Assembly: GCA_028689735.1 (NCBI GenBank) | Contig: JAQVCP010000013.1 | Coordinates: 1 to 64,000, forward strand | DNA length: 64,000 nt | Source: Hespellia sp. | GTDB taxonomy: Bacteria; Bacillota; Clostridia; Lachnospirales; Lachnospiraceae | Direction: 5' to 3' | Shown here: positions 25,202 through 35,232 of the stretch, one piece after another | How the letters are laid out: each line of letters opens with the position of its first letter | Position numbering within the stretch: the first letter of the stretch is position 1 | Made by a program: the position numbers and the translations under genes | Notes under the pieces: model-generated | The model's database searches: none | What the model was told of the DNA's origin: nothing | The model's input: only the letters and a program-made list of their open reading frames with translations

Positions 25202-27166
25202 ATGGATTACAAAGCATGTGCGAAGAAGATTTACAAATATGTCGGAGGGAAGGAGAACTTGGTATCGGGTGCTCATTGTGCAACAAGACTTCGTCTGGTA
25301 CTTGGAGACGAGAAGAAGGTCGACAAGGCAACGATCGAAGGAATTGACGGAGTAAAAGGTGTGTTCATCGCATCGGGGCAGCTTCAGATTATTTTGGGAA
25401 CAGGAACTGTCAACAAGGTTTATGACGAGTTTGTTAAGATTTCCGGTATCTCAGAAGCATCTAAGGACGACGTGAAGCAGGCAGCGGCATCGAAGCAGAA
25501 CTGGTTCAAGCGTGCAATCAAGACCTTGGGAGACATTTTCGTACCAATTATTCCGGCAATTGTGGCAAGCGGTCTTCTCATGGGACTGCTGGAAGGACTC
25601 TGTAATGTATTTCCGGAGATGGCTTCTTCCGGAACCTACACCATCATTCATTTGTTCAGCAATGCAGCATTCGTATTTCTGCCGGTACTGATTGCAATGA
25701 GTGCAGCAAAAGTATTTGGGGGAAATGTTTATCTGGGCGCAGTAATCGGTATGATTATGATTCACCCGGATTTGCTAAATGCATGGAGCGTTGCCTCCGC
25801 AGATTCCATTCCGACAGCTTCTGCATGGTTTGGACTTTACAACATCAACCTTACTGGCTACCAGGGACATGTAATTCCTGTTGTCATCGCAGTATGGTTC
25901 ATGTGTTTCATCGAGAAACGTTTACATAAAGTTGTACCTGAAATTTTAGACTTATTTGTCACACCATTGGTAACTGTGTTAGTGACAGGTTACTGTACAC
26001 TGACCATCTTTGGACCGGTATTTGCAACCATCGAATCTGCAGTATTGAACGGAATGCAGTATCTGATCACCATTCCATTTGGTATCGGAGCATTCGCAGC
26101 CGGAGCAGTTTACGCACCGACCGTAGTAGCAGGTGTTCACCACATGTACAATGCGCTGGAAGCAGGACTTATCAGTGCCACAGGTTTTAATATCTGGATG
26201 CCGATTGCGACAGCGGCAAATGTTGCACAGGCAGGAGCAGCACTTGCAGTAGCAGTAAAATCAAAGAGTGCAAAGACGAAATCCATCGCGCTTCCGGCGT
26301 CTCTCTCGGCATTTATGGGAATCACAGAGCCTGCAATTTTCGGTGTGAACCTCCGTTATGTGAAACCATTCGTAGCAGGCATCATCGGTGGAGCGTGCGG
26401 AGCACTTCTTGGCTCTATTATGGGAATCAAAGCGACAGCTTATGGAATCACAGGAATCTTTGGAATCCTGATTACAACGAATTATTTTGTACAATATATC
26501 ATTATGATGCTGGTGTCAGCAGGAATCGGATTTGCAATTTCCTTCGTACTTTTTAAAGAAGAAGCGCCGATACCCGCAGGAGCAAAGCAGATGGCTTCTG
26601 AAATTATGACAGAAGATGAAATGGCAGGCAGTGCTGCAATGAGTAATGGCACAACGGACAGAAATACAGCTGTCGTTAATACAGAAGATAATGCATCCTG
26701 TGGTACATTTGCTGGAAAAGTCATACTGGGAAGTCCATTAAAGGGAAGAGTGATTCCCATGAGTGAAGTTCCTGACGCAACATTTGCCAGCGAAGTACTT
26801 GGAAAAGGCGCGGCAATCGTCCCGACAGAAGGCAGATTAGTAGCACCGTGTGACGGAACGATTGAGATGGTCTATGACACAAAGCACGCAATCGGTATGA
26901 CTTCAAGGGAAGGAATTGAACTGCTCCTTCACGTTGGAATTAACACGGTAGAATTAGAAGGAAAGTATCTGACAACGTCAGTCAAAGATGGTGACATCGT
27001 GAAAAAGGGTGATTTACTTCTCACCTTTGATATGGAAAAGATGACAGAGGCCGGCTACAATCTGACAACACCAATGATTGTTGCCAATACAGATGCATAC
27101 CACGGGATTGAGATGATTGCCTCCGGTGACGCAGAGTGTGGAGTTGGAATTGTCACAGTAGAGTAG
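25202..27166 (+). CDS. scrA: Sucrose-type PTS transporter, EIIBCA fusion
   Basis: This 654-residue permease joins EIIB (residues 1 to about 80, phospho-acceptor Cys26 in GAHCATRLR), the membrane EIIC domain (about 105-460, including GVHHMYNALEAGLI and TEPAIFGVNLRY) and a C-terminal EIIA-Glc-type domain (about 500-654, His577 in LLLHVGINTVEL). It imports and phosphorylates a glucoside; the GH32 sucrose-6-phosphate hydrolase downstream and the LacI operators upstream point to sucrose. Carrying its own EIIA makes it independent of a separate IIA protein. Confidence 0.9.
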   Translation: MDYKACAKKIYKYVGGKENLVSGAHCATRLRLVLGDEKKVDKATIEGIDGVKGVFIASGQLQIILGTGTVNKVYDEFVKISGISEASKDDVKQAAASKQNWFKRAIKTLGDIFVPIIPAIVASGLLMGLLEGLCNVFPEMASSGTYTIIHLFSNAAFVFLPVLIAMSAAKVFGGNVYLGAVIGMIMIHPDLLNAWSVASADSIPTASAWFGLYNINLTGYQGHVIPVVIAVWFMCFIEKRLHKVVPEILDLFVTPLVTVLVTGYCTLTIFGPVFATIESAVLNGMQYLITIPFGIGAFAAGAVYAPTVVAGVHHMYNALEAGLISATGFNIWMPIATAANVAQAGAALAVAVKSKSAKTKSIALPASLSAFMGITEPAIFGVNLRYVKPFVAGIIGGACGALLGSIMGIKATAYGITGIFGILITTNYFVQYIIMMLVSAGIGFAISFVLFKEEAPIPAGAKQMASEIMTEDEMAGSAAMSNGTTDRNTAVVNTEDNASCGTFAGKVILGSPLKGRVIPMSEVPDATFASEVLGKGAAIVPTEGRLVAPCDGTIEMVYDTKHAIGMTSREGIELLLHVGINTVELEGKYLTTSVKDGDIVKKGDLLLTFDMEKMTEAGYNLTTPMIVANTDAYHGIEMIASGDAECGVGIVTVE

Positions 27167-27234
27167 GGGGAGTGGATTCATTTGAAACGAATGCAAGAGA
27201 GGCTCATAGGAGTCGTGGAAGAAGGAGCAGGAAC

Positions 27235-28590
27235 ATGGAAGATAATTGGAGATTAGGTTTGCATTTGATGCCGCCGGAAGGGTGGCTCAATGATCCCAAC
27301 GGTTTGTGCTGGTATGAGGGTGAGTATCATGTTTTTTTTCAATATTCACCGGATGATGTGAATGGTGGTCTGAAGCACTGGGGACATTATAAGAGCAAGG
27401 AACTTTTGAACTGGGAGTTTACTGGAATTCCCCTTCGGGCGGAAGAACCCTATGAAAAGGATGGCGCCTATTCCGGTTCGGCTTTCGTGGAAGACGGAGT
27501 GATGCACCTTTTCTATACCGGAAATGTAAAAGAAGAGGGTGATTATGACTACATCACGGCTGGTCGCGGTGCCAATGAGATTCATGCCATCTACACACCC
27601 GAAGGAGAGGTCATTTCCAAGGAGTGCGTGCTGACAAATGCAGATTATCCAGAGTATTACACCTGCCATGTGCGCGACCCAAAAATCTGGAAAGAAAAAG
27701 ATACTTATTATATGGTACTTGGCGGGCGCGACAGAGACGACATTGGAAAAGTTCTGGTGTATGCCTCCTCAAACCTGAAAGACTGGACGTTCCTTCAGGA
27801 CATTTGTTCGAAAGAACCCTTTGGTTACATGTGGGAATGTCCGGATTATTTTGAAGTGGGCGGTGTAAAGCTTCTGTCGATTTCACCGCAGGGCATTGAA
27901 ACCGCAGGTCACGATTACGAAAATGTATATCAGTCCGGTTTTTACAAGCTGTCCGGAAGCATTATCGGCAGATACGCACTTCAGGAATTCACAGAGTGGG
28001 ATCACGGATTTGACTTCTATGCGCCGCAGACATTTTCCGATGATAAGGGACGAAGGATTCTGGTTGGCTGGATGGGAATTCCGGATGCAGATTATACGAA
28101 TCCAACGACGCGCAGAGGATGGCAGCATGGGCTGACGATTCCGAGAGTGCTTACAGAAAAAGGCGGGGTCATCTATCAGAAACCGGTGGAAGAACTCAAA
28201 GAACTCCGGACCGGAAGTGTGGTAATTGAAAATCAAAAAACTATATTTTTTGATATTGCGGAATTGCTGGTTCAGAATCAGGAAGACCAAGGCTTTACCG
28301 TAATCATTGCGGATGGAATGAACATTTGTTATTGGCCCAAAGAGCACTGTGTGACCTTGGAATTCACAGATGCTGCACTGGGCAGCGGAAGGAGAATCAG
28401 ACACTGTAATATAGAGAGTTGTAAGGACATGCAGATTTTTCTTGATCGTTCTGCTGTTGAAATTTACATTAACCATGGGGAAAAGGTGATGACTAGCAGA
28501 TATTACCCGACTGAAGATAAGCGCAGCGTGAAGCTGCAAGGCAGTCAGTGTGTGGCAACGCTGTGGAATCTGAAACCTATGAGCATGTGA
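27235..28590 (+). CDS. scrB: Sucrose-6-phosphate hydrolase (GH32)
   Basis: This 452-residue GH32 enzyme has the beta-fructosidase motif WLNDPNG (nucleophile Asp20), RDPKIW (transition-state Asp) and ECPDYF (acid/base Glu), a five-bladed propeller, then a C-terminal beta-sandwich. It splits sucrose-6-phosphate into glucose-6-phosphate and fructose. It lacks a signal peptide, as expected for a PTS-linked enzyme. The ATG at 27235 has AAGGAGCAGG upstream; the open frame extends back into scrA (27136), but that N-terminus does not match the family. Confidence 0.92.
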   Translation: MEDNWRLGLHLMPPEGWLNDPNGLCWYEGEYHVFFQYSPDDVNGGLKHWGHYKSKELLNWEFTGIPLRAEEPYEKDGAYSGSAFVEDGVMHLFYTGNVKEEGDYDYITAGRGANEIHAIYTPEGEVISKECVLTNADYPEYYTCHVRDPKIWKEKDTYYMVLGGRDRDDIGKVLVYASSNLKDWTFLQDICSKEPFGYMWECPDYFEVGGVKLLSISPQGIETAGHDYENVYQSGFYKLSGSIIGRYALQEFTEWDHGFDFYAPQTFSDDKGRRILVGWMGIPDADYTNPTTRRGWQHGLTIPRVLTEKGGVIYQKPVEELKELRTGSVVIENQKTIFFDIAELLVQNQEDQGFTVIIADGMNICYWPKEHCVTLEFTDAALGSGRRIRHCNIESCKDMQIFLDRSAVEIYINHGEKVMTSRYYPTEDKRSVKLQGSQCVATLWNLKPMSM

Positions 28591-28738
28591 AGACACAGGA
28601 GGAAGTAAAAGCATATAAGCTTGTAAAGGCACATGGGTATGCAGAGACAAAAAAGTGAAAAATAAAAGTGAATCCATATAATTTCATATATTTCAAAGGA
28701 AATTGTGCATACTATCTTCTCAGAATGGAGGAGATGAT

Positions 28739-30049
28739 ATGCACAATTTTTTAGCAATTACAGACGTATACGCAAGAGAAATCCTGGATTCCAGAGGAAA
28801 TCCAACAATTGAAGTGGAGGTACTTGCAGGAGAAAAGTATGTGGGCAGGGCGGCAGTTCCGTCTGGAGCCTCAACTGGACAATACGAGGCGATAGAGCTG
28901 CGCGACGGAGAAAAGCGCTATCATGGAAAAGGCGTAAAAAAGGCGGTTGACCATGTAAACAACCGGATTGCACAGGAAATCATCGGCTGTAACGTTTTTG
29001 ATCAGGCGAATATTGACCGTCTGCTCCTGGAGGCAGACGGAACAGGAAACAAGATGAATCTGGGGGCAAATGCGATTCTCGGAGTCTCTCTGGCAGCTGC
29101 AAGGACAGCCGCAAAAGCACTGAAGATGCCATTGTATGCTTATCTTGGCGGTGTCCATGCGCTGAAGATGCCAGTTCCAATGATGAACATTTTAAACGGT
29201 GGTGCCCATGCAGACAACACACTAGATATCCAGGAATTCATGATTATGCCGGTTGGCGCCGAGAATTTTACAAAGGCAGTGCAGATGTGTGCAGAGATTT
29301 ACCAGGAATTGAAGAACCTGCTCAAAGAACATGGACTTGGGACAGCGGTAGGAGATGAGGGCGGGTTTGCACCTAATCTGCCAAGTGCACAGGAAGCACT
29401 GCGGTTCATTTTGCAGGCAGTGAGGAAGGCTGGATATGAGCCGGAAAAGGAAATCGTGATCGCACTGGATATTGCGGCATCGGAGCTTTATGATTCGGAT
29501 TTTAAAAAATATGTATTTCCGGGAGAGAGTAAGATGCAGGGCCATCAGGTCATTCGCTCAGCAGAAGAACTGATCGATTACTACGAGGAACTTGCCCTGG
29601 AATTCCCAATCTGTTCCATCGAAGACCCGTTGGATGAAGAGGACTGGGACGGCTGGGAACTGCTCACCACACGGATGGGGGGCGAGGTGCAGCTGGTGGG
29701 TGATGATCTTTTCGTGACCAACACCGTGCGGTTGGAAAAAGGGATTCAGAAAGAAGTGGCCAATGCGATTCTCGTAAAAGTAAATCAGATTGGAACTCTG
29801 ACAGAATCCATGGATGCCATCGAGAAGGCAAAGGAAGCCGGATATCATGTCATTGTTTCCCACCGATCCGGCGAGACGGAAGATACCTTTATCGCAGATC
29901 TTGCTGTCGCAGTAAATTCCGGTCAGATAAAAACCGGAGCACCATGCCGGGCAGAGCGTACTGCAAAATATAACCAGCTGCTTCGCATTGAAGAACAGCT
30001 TGGCGAATGTGCCAAGTACCAGAATCCGTTTCAAGACGATCGCTTATAA
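28739..30049 (+). CDS. eno: Enolase
   Basis: This 436-residue phosphopyruvate hydratase has [33 protein letters not shown], the signature [13 protein letters not shown] and [17 protein letters not shown], with catalytic acids in [11 protein letters not shown] and GDDLFVTN. It interconverts 2-phosphoglycerate and phosphoenolpyruvate; the product also drives the PTS. Its place directly after scrAB is unusual, since eno commonly sits with other glycolytic genes. GGAGGA lies 7 nt before the ATG at 28739; the upstream frame extension is not family-like. Confidence 0.95.
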   Translation: MHNFLAITDVYAREILDSRGNPTIEVEVLAGEKYVGRAAVPSGASTGQYEAIELRDGEKRYHGKGVKKAVDHVNNRIAQEIIGCNVFDQANIDRLLLEADGTGNKMNLGANAILGVSLAAARTAAKALKMPLYAYLGGVHALKMPVPMMNILNGGAHADNTLDIQEFMIMPVGAENFTKAVQMCAEIYQELKNLLKEHGLGTAVGDEGGFAPNLPSAQEALRFILQAVRKAGYEPEKEIVIALDIAASELYDSDFKKYVFPGESKMQGHQVIRSAEELIDYYEELALEFPICSIEDPLDEEDWDGWELLTTRMGGEVQLVGDDLFVTNTVRLEKGIQKEVANAILVKVNQIGTLTESMDAIEKAKEAGYHVIVSHRSGETEDTFIADLAVAVNSGQIKTGAPCRAERTAKYNQLLRIEEQLGECAKYQNPFQDDRL

Positions 30050-30081
30050 AATAATAAAACAGAGTACACTCCAAAAAACTA

Positions 30082-30130
30082 TTGACAAAAATTAACTGCA
30101 AAGGTATCATTGACTAATATTAGTATCAAT
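30082..30130 (+). promoter_or_regulatory. livK promoter with adjacent palindrome
   Basis: TTGACA (30082-30087), 17-nt spacing, TATCAT (30105-30110). Directly after the -10, CTAATATTAG (30114-30123) is a perfect palindrome flanked by ATTGA and TCAAT, a plausible operator over the start site. Confidence 0.75.
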
Positions 30131-30166
30131 GAAGTTGATTGAGAAGAATATAAGGAGGAAAGTATT

Positions 30167-31357
30167 ATGAAAAATGGAAAAAAAATTTTAAGTGTCCTCT
30201 TAGCAGGTGCAATGGTACTTGGTATGGCAGGATGTGGTAACTCGTCAAACAGTGGTACGTCAGGCAGTGCATCAGGTTCTGGTGAAGCAACTTTTAAAAT
30301 CGGTGGAATCGGACCAATCACCGGAGCAGCAGCCGTATATGGCCAGGCAGTTAAGAATGCTACGGAGCTTGCAATTGATGAAATCAATGCAGCTGGTGGA
30401 ATCAATGGTTATCAGGTAGAACTGAATTATCAGGATGATGAGCATGATGCAGAAAAATCCGTCAATGCTTATAACACATTAAAAGACTGGGGGATGCAGG
30501 CACTTCTCGGCACTGTAACATCTACACCTTGTATTGCAGTTGCAAACGAAGCGGCAGCAGACAACATGTTCATGCTTACACCATCAGGTTCCGCAGTAGA
30601 ATGTGTAGCCAATGACAATGTATTCCGTGTATGCTTCTCTGATCCGAATCAGGGACTTGCATCAGCACAGTACATCGGTGAGAACAAGCTTGCTACAAAG
30701 GTAGCAGTTATCTATGACAGTTCCGATGTATATTCTTCTGGAATCTATGAGAAGTTTGCAGAAGAAGCTAAGAACCAGGATTTTGAGATTGTGGCAGCAG
30801 AAGCATTTACAGCAGACAATAATAAGGACTTCTCTACACAGATTCAGAAGGCAAAGGATGCAGGTGCAGACTTAGTATTCTTACCAATCTATTATACAGA
30901 AGCGTCCTTGATTCTTGACCAGGCAAATAAAACTGGCTATGCGCCGAAATTCTTTGGCTGTGATGGTATGGACGGAATCCTCTCTGTTGAGAACTTTGAC
31001 ACATCACTTGCAGAAGGTGTAATGTTACTGACACCATTTGCAGCAGATGCAGAGGATGAAGCAACACAGAACTTTGTATCAACATTCAAAGAGAAATATG
31101 GTGATACACCAAATCAGTTTGCAGCAGATGCTTATGATGGAATGTACGCAATCAAAGCGGCATTTGAAGCTGAAAAAGTAACACCGGATATGAGTGTATC
31201 TGATATCTGTGAAGCAGCAAAGACAGGTATGACATCAATTACAGTCAATGGTCTGACTGCCGGAGAAGACGGCATTACATGGACAGCTGACGGAGAGCCG
31301 AACAAATCGCCAAAAGCCGTTGTTATCACAGATGGTGCTTACAAAGCAATGCAATAA
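30167..31357 (+). CDS. livK: Branched-chain amino acid ABC transporter substrate-binding lipoprotein
   Basis: This 396-residue lipoprotein (signal ending GMAGC, Cys23) has the LivJ/LivK periplasmic-binding fold, seen in KIGGIGPITGAAAVYGQAV, INAAGGINGYQVEL, QDDEHDAEKSVNAYNTL and SGSAVE. It is expected to capture leucine, isoleucine or valine and pass them to LivH/LivM. It is the first gene of livKHMGF, separated from the rest by a 320-nt gap with a small hairpin, which may keep the binding protein at higher level. Confidence 0.92.
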   Translation: MKNGKKILSVLLAGAMVLGMAGCGNSSNSGTSGSASGSGEATFKIGGIGPITGAAAVYGQAVKNATELAIDEINAAGGINGYQVELNYQDDEHDAEKSVNAYNTLKDWGMQALLGTVTSTPCIAVANEAAADNMFMLTPSGSAVECVANDNVFRVCFSDPNQGLASAQYIGENKLATKVAVIYDSSDVYSSGIYEKFAEEAKNQDFEIVAAEAFTADNNKDFSTQIQKAKDAGADLVFLPIYYTEASLILDQANKTGYAPKFFGCDGMDGILSVENFDTSLAEGVMLLTPFAADAEDEATQNFVSTFKEKYGDTPNQFAADAYDGMYAIKAAFEAEKVTPDMSVSDICEAAKTGMTSITVNGLTAGEDGITWTADGEPNKSPKAVVITDGAYKAMQ

Positions 31358-31410
31358 GTCAATGTATGACATCGCTAAGATGCCGGAGCAATGAATAAAG
31401 GAACTCGACG

Positions 31411-31440
31411 AGGGGCTGCCAGCAGGCGGCCTTTCGTTTG
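31411..31440 (+). terminator. Partial terminator between livK and livH
   Basis: GGGCTGCC pairs with GGCGGCC(T) around AGCA (31411-31434), followed by TTTCGTTTG. The T-run is interrupted, so it likely lets part of transcription through and lowers livHMGF relative to livK. Confidence 0.5.
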
Positions 31441-31473
31441 TTTTAAGCAGAAAGTGGTTTTTGGGAAAAATCA

Positions 31474-31502
31474 TTGTTTCGAATTTCAGTGTATGCTATA
31501 CT
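31474..31502 (+). promoter_or_regulatory. Internal promoter upstream of livH
   Basis: TTGTTT (31474-31479), 17-nt spacing, TATACT (31497-31502). It could give livHMGF a start independent of livK. Confidence 0.5.
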
Positions 31503-31677
31503 TTTACATATGTATTTTTCTTAATACAATCGTTCCGGTTTGTTGTATTTCCGATGTGATGGAACGAACTTCCAAGAGATAAGGCAGCAATGCGGACGGG
31601 GGAGTCTGCGTGAATGTGTGTGCTGAGAATAAACGCATCAGTACATGAAAGAGAAAAGAATGAGAAAGAGGTGTCCT

Positions 31678-32556
31678 ATGAGTTTTTTATCGTATTTAAT
31701 TAATGGCATAAGCCTTGGCAGTGTCTATGCAATCATAGCACTGGGCTATTCCATGGTCTACGGTATCGCCAAGATGCTCAATTTTGCCCATGGTGATGTT
31801 ATCATGATTGGTGGTTTTGTTGTGTTTACCGCTACCAGTGCCACTGGAATGAATCCGCTGCTTGCAGTTTTGTTGTCAGTTGTTGTCTGTACTGTACTCG
31901 GTGTTGTAATCGAGAAGGTGGCCTACAGACCGCTTCGTAATGCGTCTCCGCTGGCAGTACTGATCACTGCAATTGGTGTAAGTTATCTGCTGCAGAACGT
32001 AGCACTCTTAATGTTTGGGGCGAATCCGAAGTCTTTTACTTCTGTTGTGAAGGTCCCGGCGCTGAACCTGGTCGGTGGCGATTTGATTATTTCAGGAGAG
32101 ACGATTGTTACTATTGTCAGCTGTCTGGTCATCATGGCAGCATTGTCCATGTTCATGAAGACAAAGCCGGGGCAGGCAATGCTCGCGGTATCTGAAGACA
32201 AGGGGGCAGCACAGCTCATGGGAGTGAATGTCAACGCAACCATTTCCCTGACATTTGCCATTGGTTCCGGACTGGCAGCAATTGCAGGTGTCCTGCTTTG
32301 TTCTGCTTATCCGTCACTGACGCCTTACACAGGTTCCATGCCTGGTATCAAGGCCTTTGTTGCAGCTGTATTCGGTGGAATCGGGTCGATTCCGGGAGCG
32401 CTGATTGGCGGACTGATTCTTGGTGTCATCGAGATTCTCTCCAAGGCATATATTTCTTCTCAGCTTTCGGATGCAATCGTGTTCGGTGTGCTGATTATTG
32501 TACTGCTTGTGAAGCCTACCGGTATTCTCGGCAAGAAGATCAGTGAGAAAGTGTAG
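31678..32556 (+). CDS. livH: Branched-chain amino acid ABC transporter permease LivH
   Basis: This 293-residue membrane protein has the LivH signature NGISLGSVYAIIALGYSMVYGIAKMLNFAHGDV at its N-terminus and the ATPase-contact loop EDKGAAQLMGVNVNATISLTFAIGSGLA. It pairs with LivM to form the channel. The ATG at 31678 has AAAGAGG 6 nt upstream; an in-frame start at 31645 would add 11 basic residues. Confidence 0.93.
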   Translation: MSFLSYLINGISLGSVYAIIALGYSMVYGIAKMLNFAHGDVIMIGGFVVFTATSATGMNPLLAVLLSVVVCTVLGVVIEKVAYRPLRNASPLAVLITAIGVSYLLQNVALLMFGANPKSFTSVVKVPALNLVGGDLIISGETIVTIVSCLVIMAALSMFMKTKPGQAMLAVSEDKGAAQLMGVNVNATISLTFAIGSGLAAIAGVLLCSAYPSLTPYTGSMPGIKAFVAAVFGGIGSIPGALIGGLILGVIEILSKAYISSQLSDAIVFGVLIIVLLVKPTGILGKKISEKV

Positions 32557-32565
32557 GTGGATGAG

Positions 32566-33639
32566 ATGAAGAAGAAAATGTCAAAAACAACAAAAAATAA
32601 TTTTATCACTTATGCGATGGTAATCATTGCTTATGTAATCGTGCAGGCACTGGTGTTATCCGGAAGCCTGTCCAGTCTGATGCAGGGACTTCTGGTTCCG
32701 CTCTGCATCTATGTGATTCTGGCGTTATCATTGAACCTGACGGTTGGTGTTCTGGGAGAATTGAGTCTCGGCCATGCCGGATTTATGTGTATCGGTGCAT
32801 TTACCGGCGCATTCTTTTCAAAATGTACCCAGGGTGCCATGCCGGACGGTCTCCGGTTTTTCCTTGCCATTGTTCTTGGTGCGGCTGTCGCAGCATTTTT
32901 CGGAATCCTGATTGGCATTCCGGTGCTCCGTCTGCGTGGCGACTATCTGGCAATCGTAACATTGGCATTTGGGGAAATCATCAAAAACGTCATGAATGTT
33001 TTGTTCATTGGAAAGGACTCCGCAGGATTCCATTTCTCTCTAAAGGATCAGATGTCACTGAATCTTGGAACAGACGGTGTCGTTATCATAAAGGGAGCAC
33101 AGGGAATCTCGGGCACACCGAAGAATTCTACATTTACCATCGGAGTCATCATGGTGCTGATTACTTTGTTTGTTATTCTCAATCTGATGAATTCCAGAAC
33201 CGGGCGTGCGGTCATGGCAATCCGTGACAATCGTATTGCAGCAGAATCAGTAGGAATCAGCATTACAAAATACAAGCTTCTTGCATTTTCCGTTTCCGCA
33301 AGTCTAGCTGGTATCGCTGGTGTGCTCTATGCACATAATCTGGCGACACTTACCGCACTTCCGAAGAACTTCGGCTACAATATGTCTATCATGATTCTGG
33401 TATTTGTTGTACTTGGCGGCATAGGGAACATGCGCGGATCCATTATCGCGGCAGTGCTGCTGACCCTACTTCCGGAGCTTCTCCGTGGACTGAATGATTA
33501 CCGTATGCTGATTTATGCAATCGTACTGATTGTAATGATGCTCTTTAACTGGAGTCCGAAGGCGCAGGATTGGAAGGCACGTCATTCATTGAAGAGAATG
33601 TTTGGAAAGAAAGAACAGACAGCAAAGGAGGGCAACTAA
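32566..33639 (+). CDS. livM: Branched-chain amino acid ABC transporter permease LivM
   Basis: This permease of about 357 residues has the LivM blocks LSLNLTVGVLGELSLGHAGFMCIGA, RLRGDYLAIVTLAFGEIIKN and IRDNRIAAESVGISITKYKLLAF. It completes the membrane part with LivH. The ATG at 32566 is preferred, with AGGTGG 5 nt upstream formed across the livH stop; a GTG at 32557 is possible. Confidence 0.93.
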   Translation: MKKKMSKTTKNNFITYAMVIIAYVIVQALVLSGSLSSLMQGLLVPLCIYVILALSLNLTVGVLGELSLGHAGFMCIGAFTGAFFSKCTQGAMPDGLRFFLAIVLGAAVAAFFGILIGIPVLRLRGDYLAIVTLAFGEIIKNVMNVLFIGKDSAGFHFSLKDQMSLNLGTDGVVIIKGAQGISGTPKNSTFTIGVIMVLITLFVILNLMNSRTGRAVMAIRDNRIAAESVGISITKYKLLAFSVSASLAGIAGVLYAHNLATLTALPKNFGYNMSIMILVFVVLGGIGNMRGSIIAAVLLTLLPELLRGLNDYRMLIYAIVLIVMMLFNWSPKAQDWKARHSLKRMFGKKEQTAKEGN

Positions 33640-33640
33640 G

Positions 33641-34399
33641 ATGGCATTATTAGAAGTAAAGAACTTAGGAATCTCATTTGGCGGTCTTCGTGCAGTAGAT
33701 GAGTTTGATGTGACCATAGAACAGGGACAGCTCTACGGTCTGATTGGACCGAACGGAGCGGGCAAGACTACGATTTTTAACCTTCTTACCGGTGTATACC
33801 AGCCAACAGAAGGAAAGATTATTCTGGATGGCAAAGACATCACAGGAAAGAGGACCATTGATATCAACAAAGCAGGAGTTGCAAGGACTTTCCAGAATAT
33901 CCGTCTGTTCAAGGAACTGACCGTGCTGGACAATGTAAAGGTCGGTCTTCACAATGGCCATCCATACAGCACATTGGAGGGAATCTTAAGACTTCCGAGA
34001 TATTATAAAGTGGAAAAAGAGATGGACGAGAGAGCGATGGAGCTTCTGAAGGTATTCGACCTTGACAAAGAAGCCGATTATCTGGCATCGAATCTTCCAT
34101 ATGGTAAGCAGAGAAAACTGGAGATCGCCCGTGCGTTGGCAACAGAGCCAAAGCTCCTTCTTCTGGATGAGCCGGCCGCTGGCATGAATCCGAATGAGAC
34201 AAATGAACTGATGGATACCATTAAGTTCGTGCAGAAGGAATTTGGCATGACCATTCTTCTGATTGAGCATGACATGAAACTGGTCGGTGGTATCTGCGAA
34301 AAGCTGACTGTGCTGAATTTTGGCCAGGTTCTGGCTCAGGGCAACACCAAAGAAGTACTGAACAACCCGGAAGTAATCACAGCGTACTTAGGCGAATAG
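33641..34399 (+). CDS. livG: Branched-chain amino acid ABC transporter ATP-binding protein LivG
   Basis: This 252-residue ATPase has Walker A GPNGAGKT, the LivG-type TFQNIRLFKELTVLDNV, an altered signature LPYGKQRKLEIARAL in place of LSGGQ (usual for LivG) and Walker B LLLLDEPAAGMNP. The ATG follows AAAGGAGGG by 8 nt and livM ends 1 nt before it. Confidence 0.94.
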   Translation: MALLEVKNLGISFGGLRAVDEFDVTIEQGQLYGLIGPNGAGKTTIFNLLTGVYQPTEGKIILDGKDITGKRTIDINKAGVARTFQNIRLFKELTVLDNVKVGLHNGHPYSTLEGILRLPRYYKVEKEMDERAMELLKVFDLDKEADYLASNLPYGKQRKLEIARALATEPKLLLLDEPAAGMNPNETNELMDTIKFVQKEFGMTILLIEHDMKLVGGICEKLTVLNFGQVLAQGNTKEVLNNPEVITAYLGE

Positions 34400-34411
34400 G
34401 AGGTGAGATCG

Positions 34412-35122
34412 TTGTCAATGTTAAAAGTAACAGATATGGAAGTTTATTACGGAGTCATCCAGGCAATCAAAGGTATTTCCTTCGAGGTTAATGAGGGAGA
34501 AGTCATTGCACTGATCGGTGCAAATGGAGCGGGAAAGACCACGATTCTTCATACAGTAACAGGACTGATCGAGCCGAAGGCAGGCAAGATCGAGTTCGAG
34601 GGAAAGGATATCACCAAGACCCCGGCACATAAGATTGTTTCCATGGGAATGGCACATGTTCCGGAAGGAAGGCGTGTATTTGCACAGCTTTCTGTGTATG
34701 AGAACCTTAAGCTCGGTGCCTACACCAGATCTGATAAAAATGAGATGGAAGAGACGCTCAAGATGGTTTACAAGAGATTTCCGAGACTGGAAGAGAGAAA
34801 GAACCAGCTGGCAGGAACCCTCAGCGGCGGCGAGCAGCAGATGCTGGCCATGGGCAGGGCACTGATGAGCCATCCGAAGATTATCCTGATGGATGAGCCA
34901 TCGATGGGACTCTCCCCTATCTTTGTTAACGAAATTTTTGATATTATTCAGGAAGTGAGTGCCGGGGGAACCACAGTACTTCTGGTAGAGCAGAATGCGA
35001 AGAAAGCGCTTTCCATTGCAGACAGAGCTTACGTTCTTGAGACCGGTAACATTGTATTGACTGGCGCTGCAAAGGACTTGATGAATGACGAGTCCACCAA
35101 GAAAGCATATCTTGGTGAGTAG
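34412..35122 (+). CDS. livF: Branched-chain amino acid ABC transporter ATP-binding protein LivF
   Basis: This ATPase of about 236 residues has GANGAGKTT, HVPEGRRVFAQLSVYENL (LivF-type), LSGGEQQMLAMGRAL and MDEPSMGLSP. It closes livKHMGF. The start is uncertain: AGGAGGTGA (34398-34406) best serves TTG 34412, while ATG 34418 lies two codons on and GTG 34403 is inside the ribosome-binding site. Confidence 0.92.
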   Translation: MSMLKVTDMEVYYGVIQAIKGISFEVNEGEVIALIGANGAGKTTILHTVTGLIEPKAGKIEFEGKDITKTPAHKIVSMGMAHVPEGRRVFAQLSVYENLKLGAYTRSDKNEMEETLKMVYKRFPRLEERKNQLAGTLSGGEQQMLAMGRALMSHPKIILMDEPSMGLSPIFVNEIFDIIQEVSAGGTTVLLVEQNAKKALSIADRAYVLETGNIVLTGAAKDLMNDESTKKAYLGE

Positions 35123-35232
35123 CTTAGAGTTGTCTGACAGAGCAGAACCAGGAGAACAAGGTCATCATGCATAAAATTTATCGCTGGAGACCTGTGAAAT
35201 GAAGTCTACACATTATACAAGGAGGCATACCT

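Larger units (their letters stand above)
31358..31677. other. Gap inside the liv operon
   Basis: This 320-nt stretch between livK and livH holds a short G/C-rich hairpin (31411-31434), a second promoter (31474-31502) and a livH ribosome-binding site AAAGAGG at 31665-31671. No coding sequence was recognised in it. Confidence 0.55.

Noticed and set aside
31571..31625. T-box-like or other amino-acid riboswitch upstream of livH
   Set aside because: G-rich sequence is present, but the conserved T-box motif and a specifier-type structure are not.
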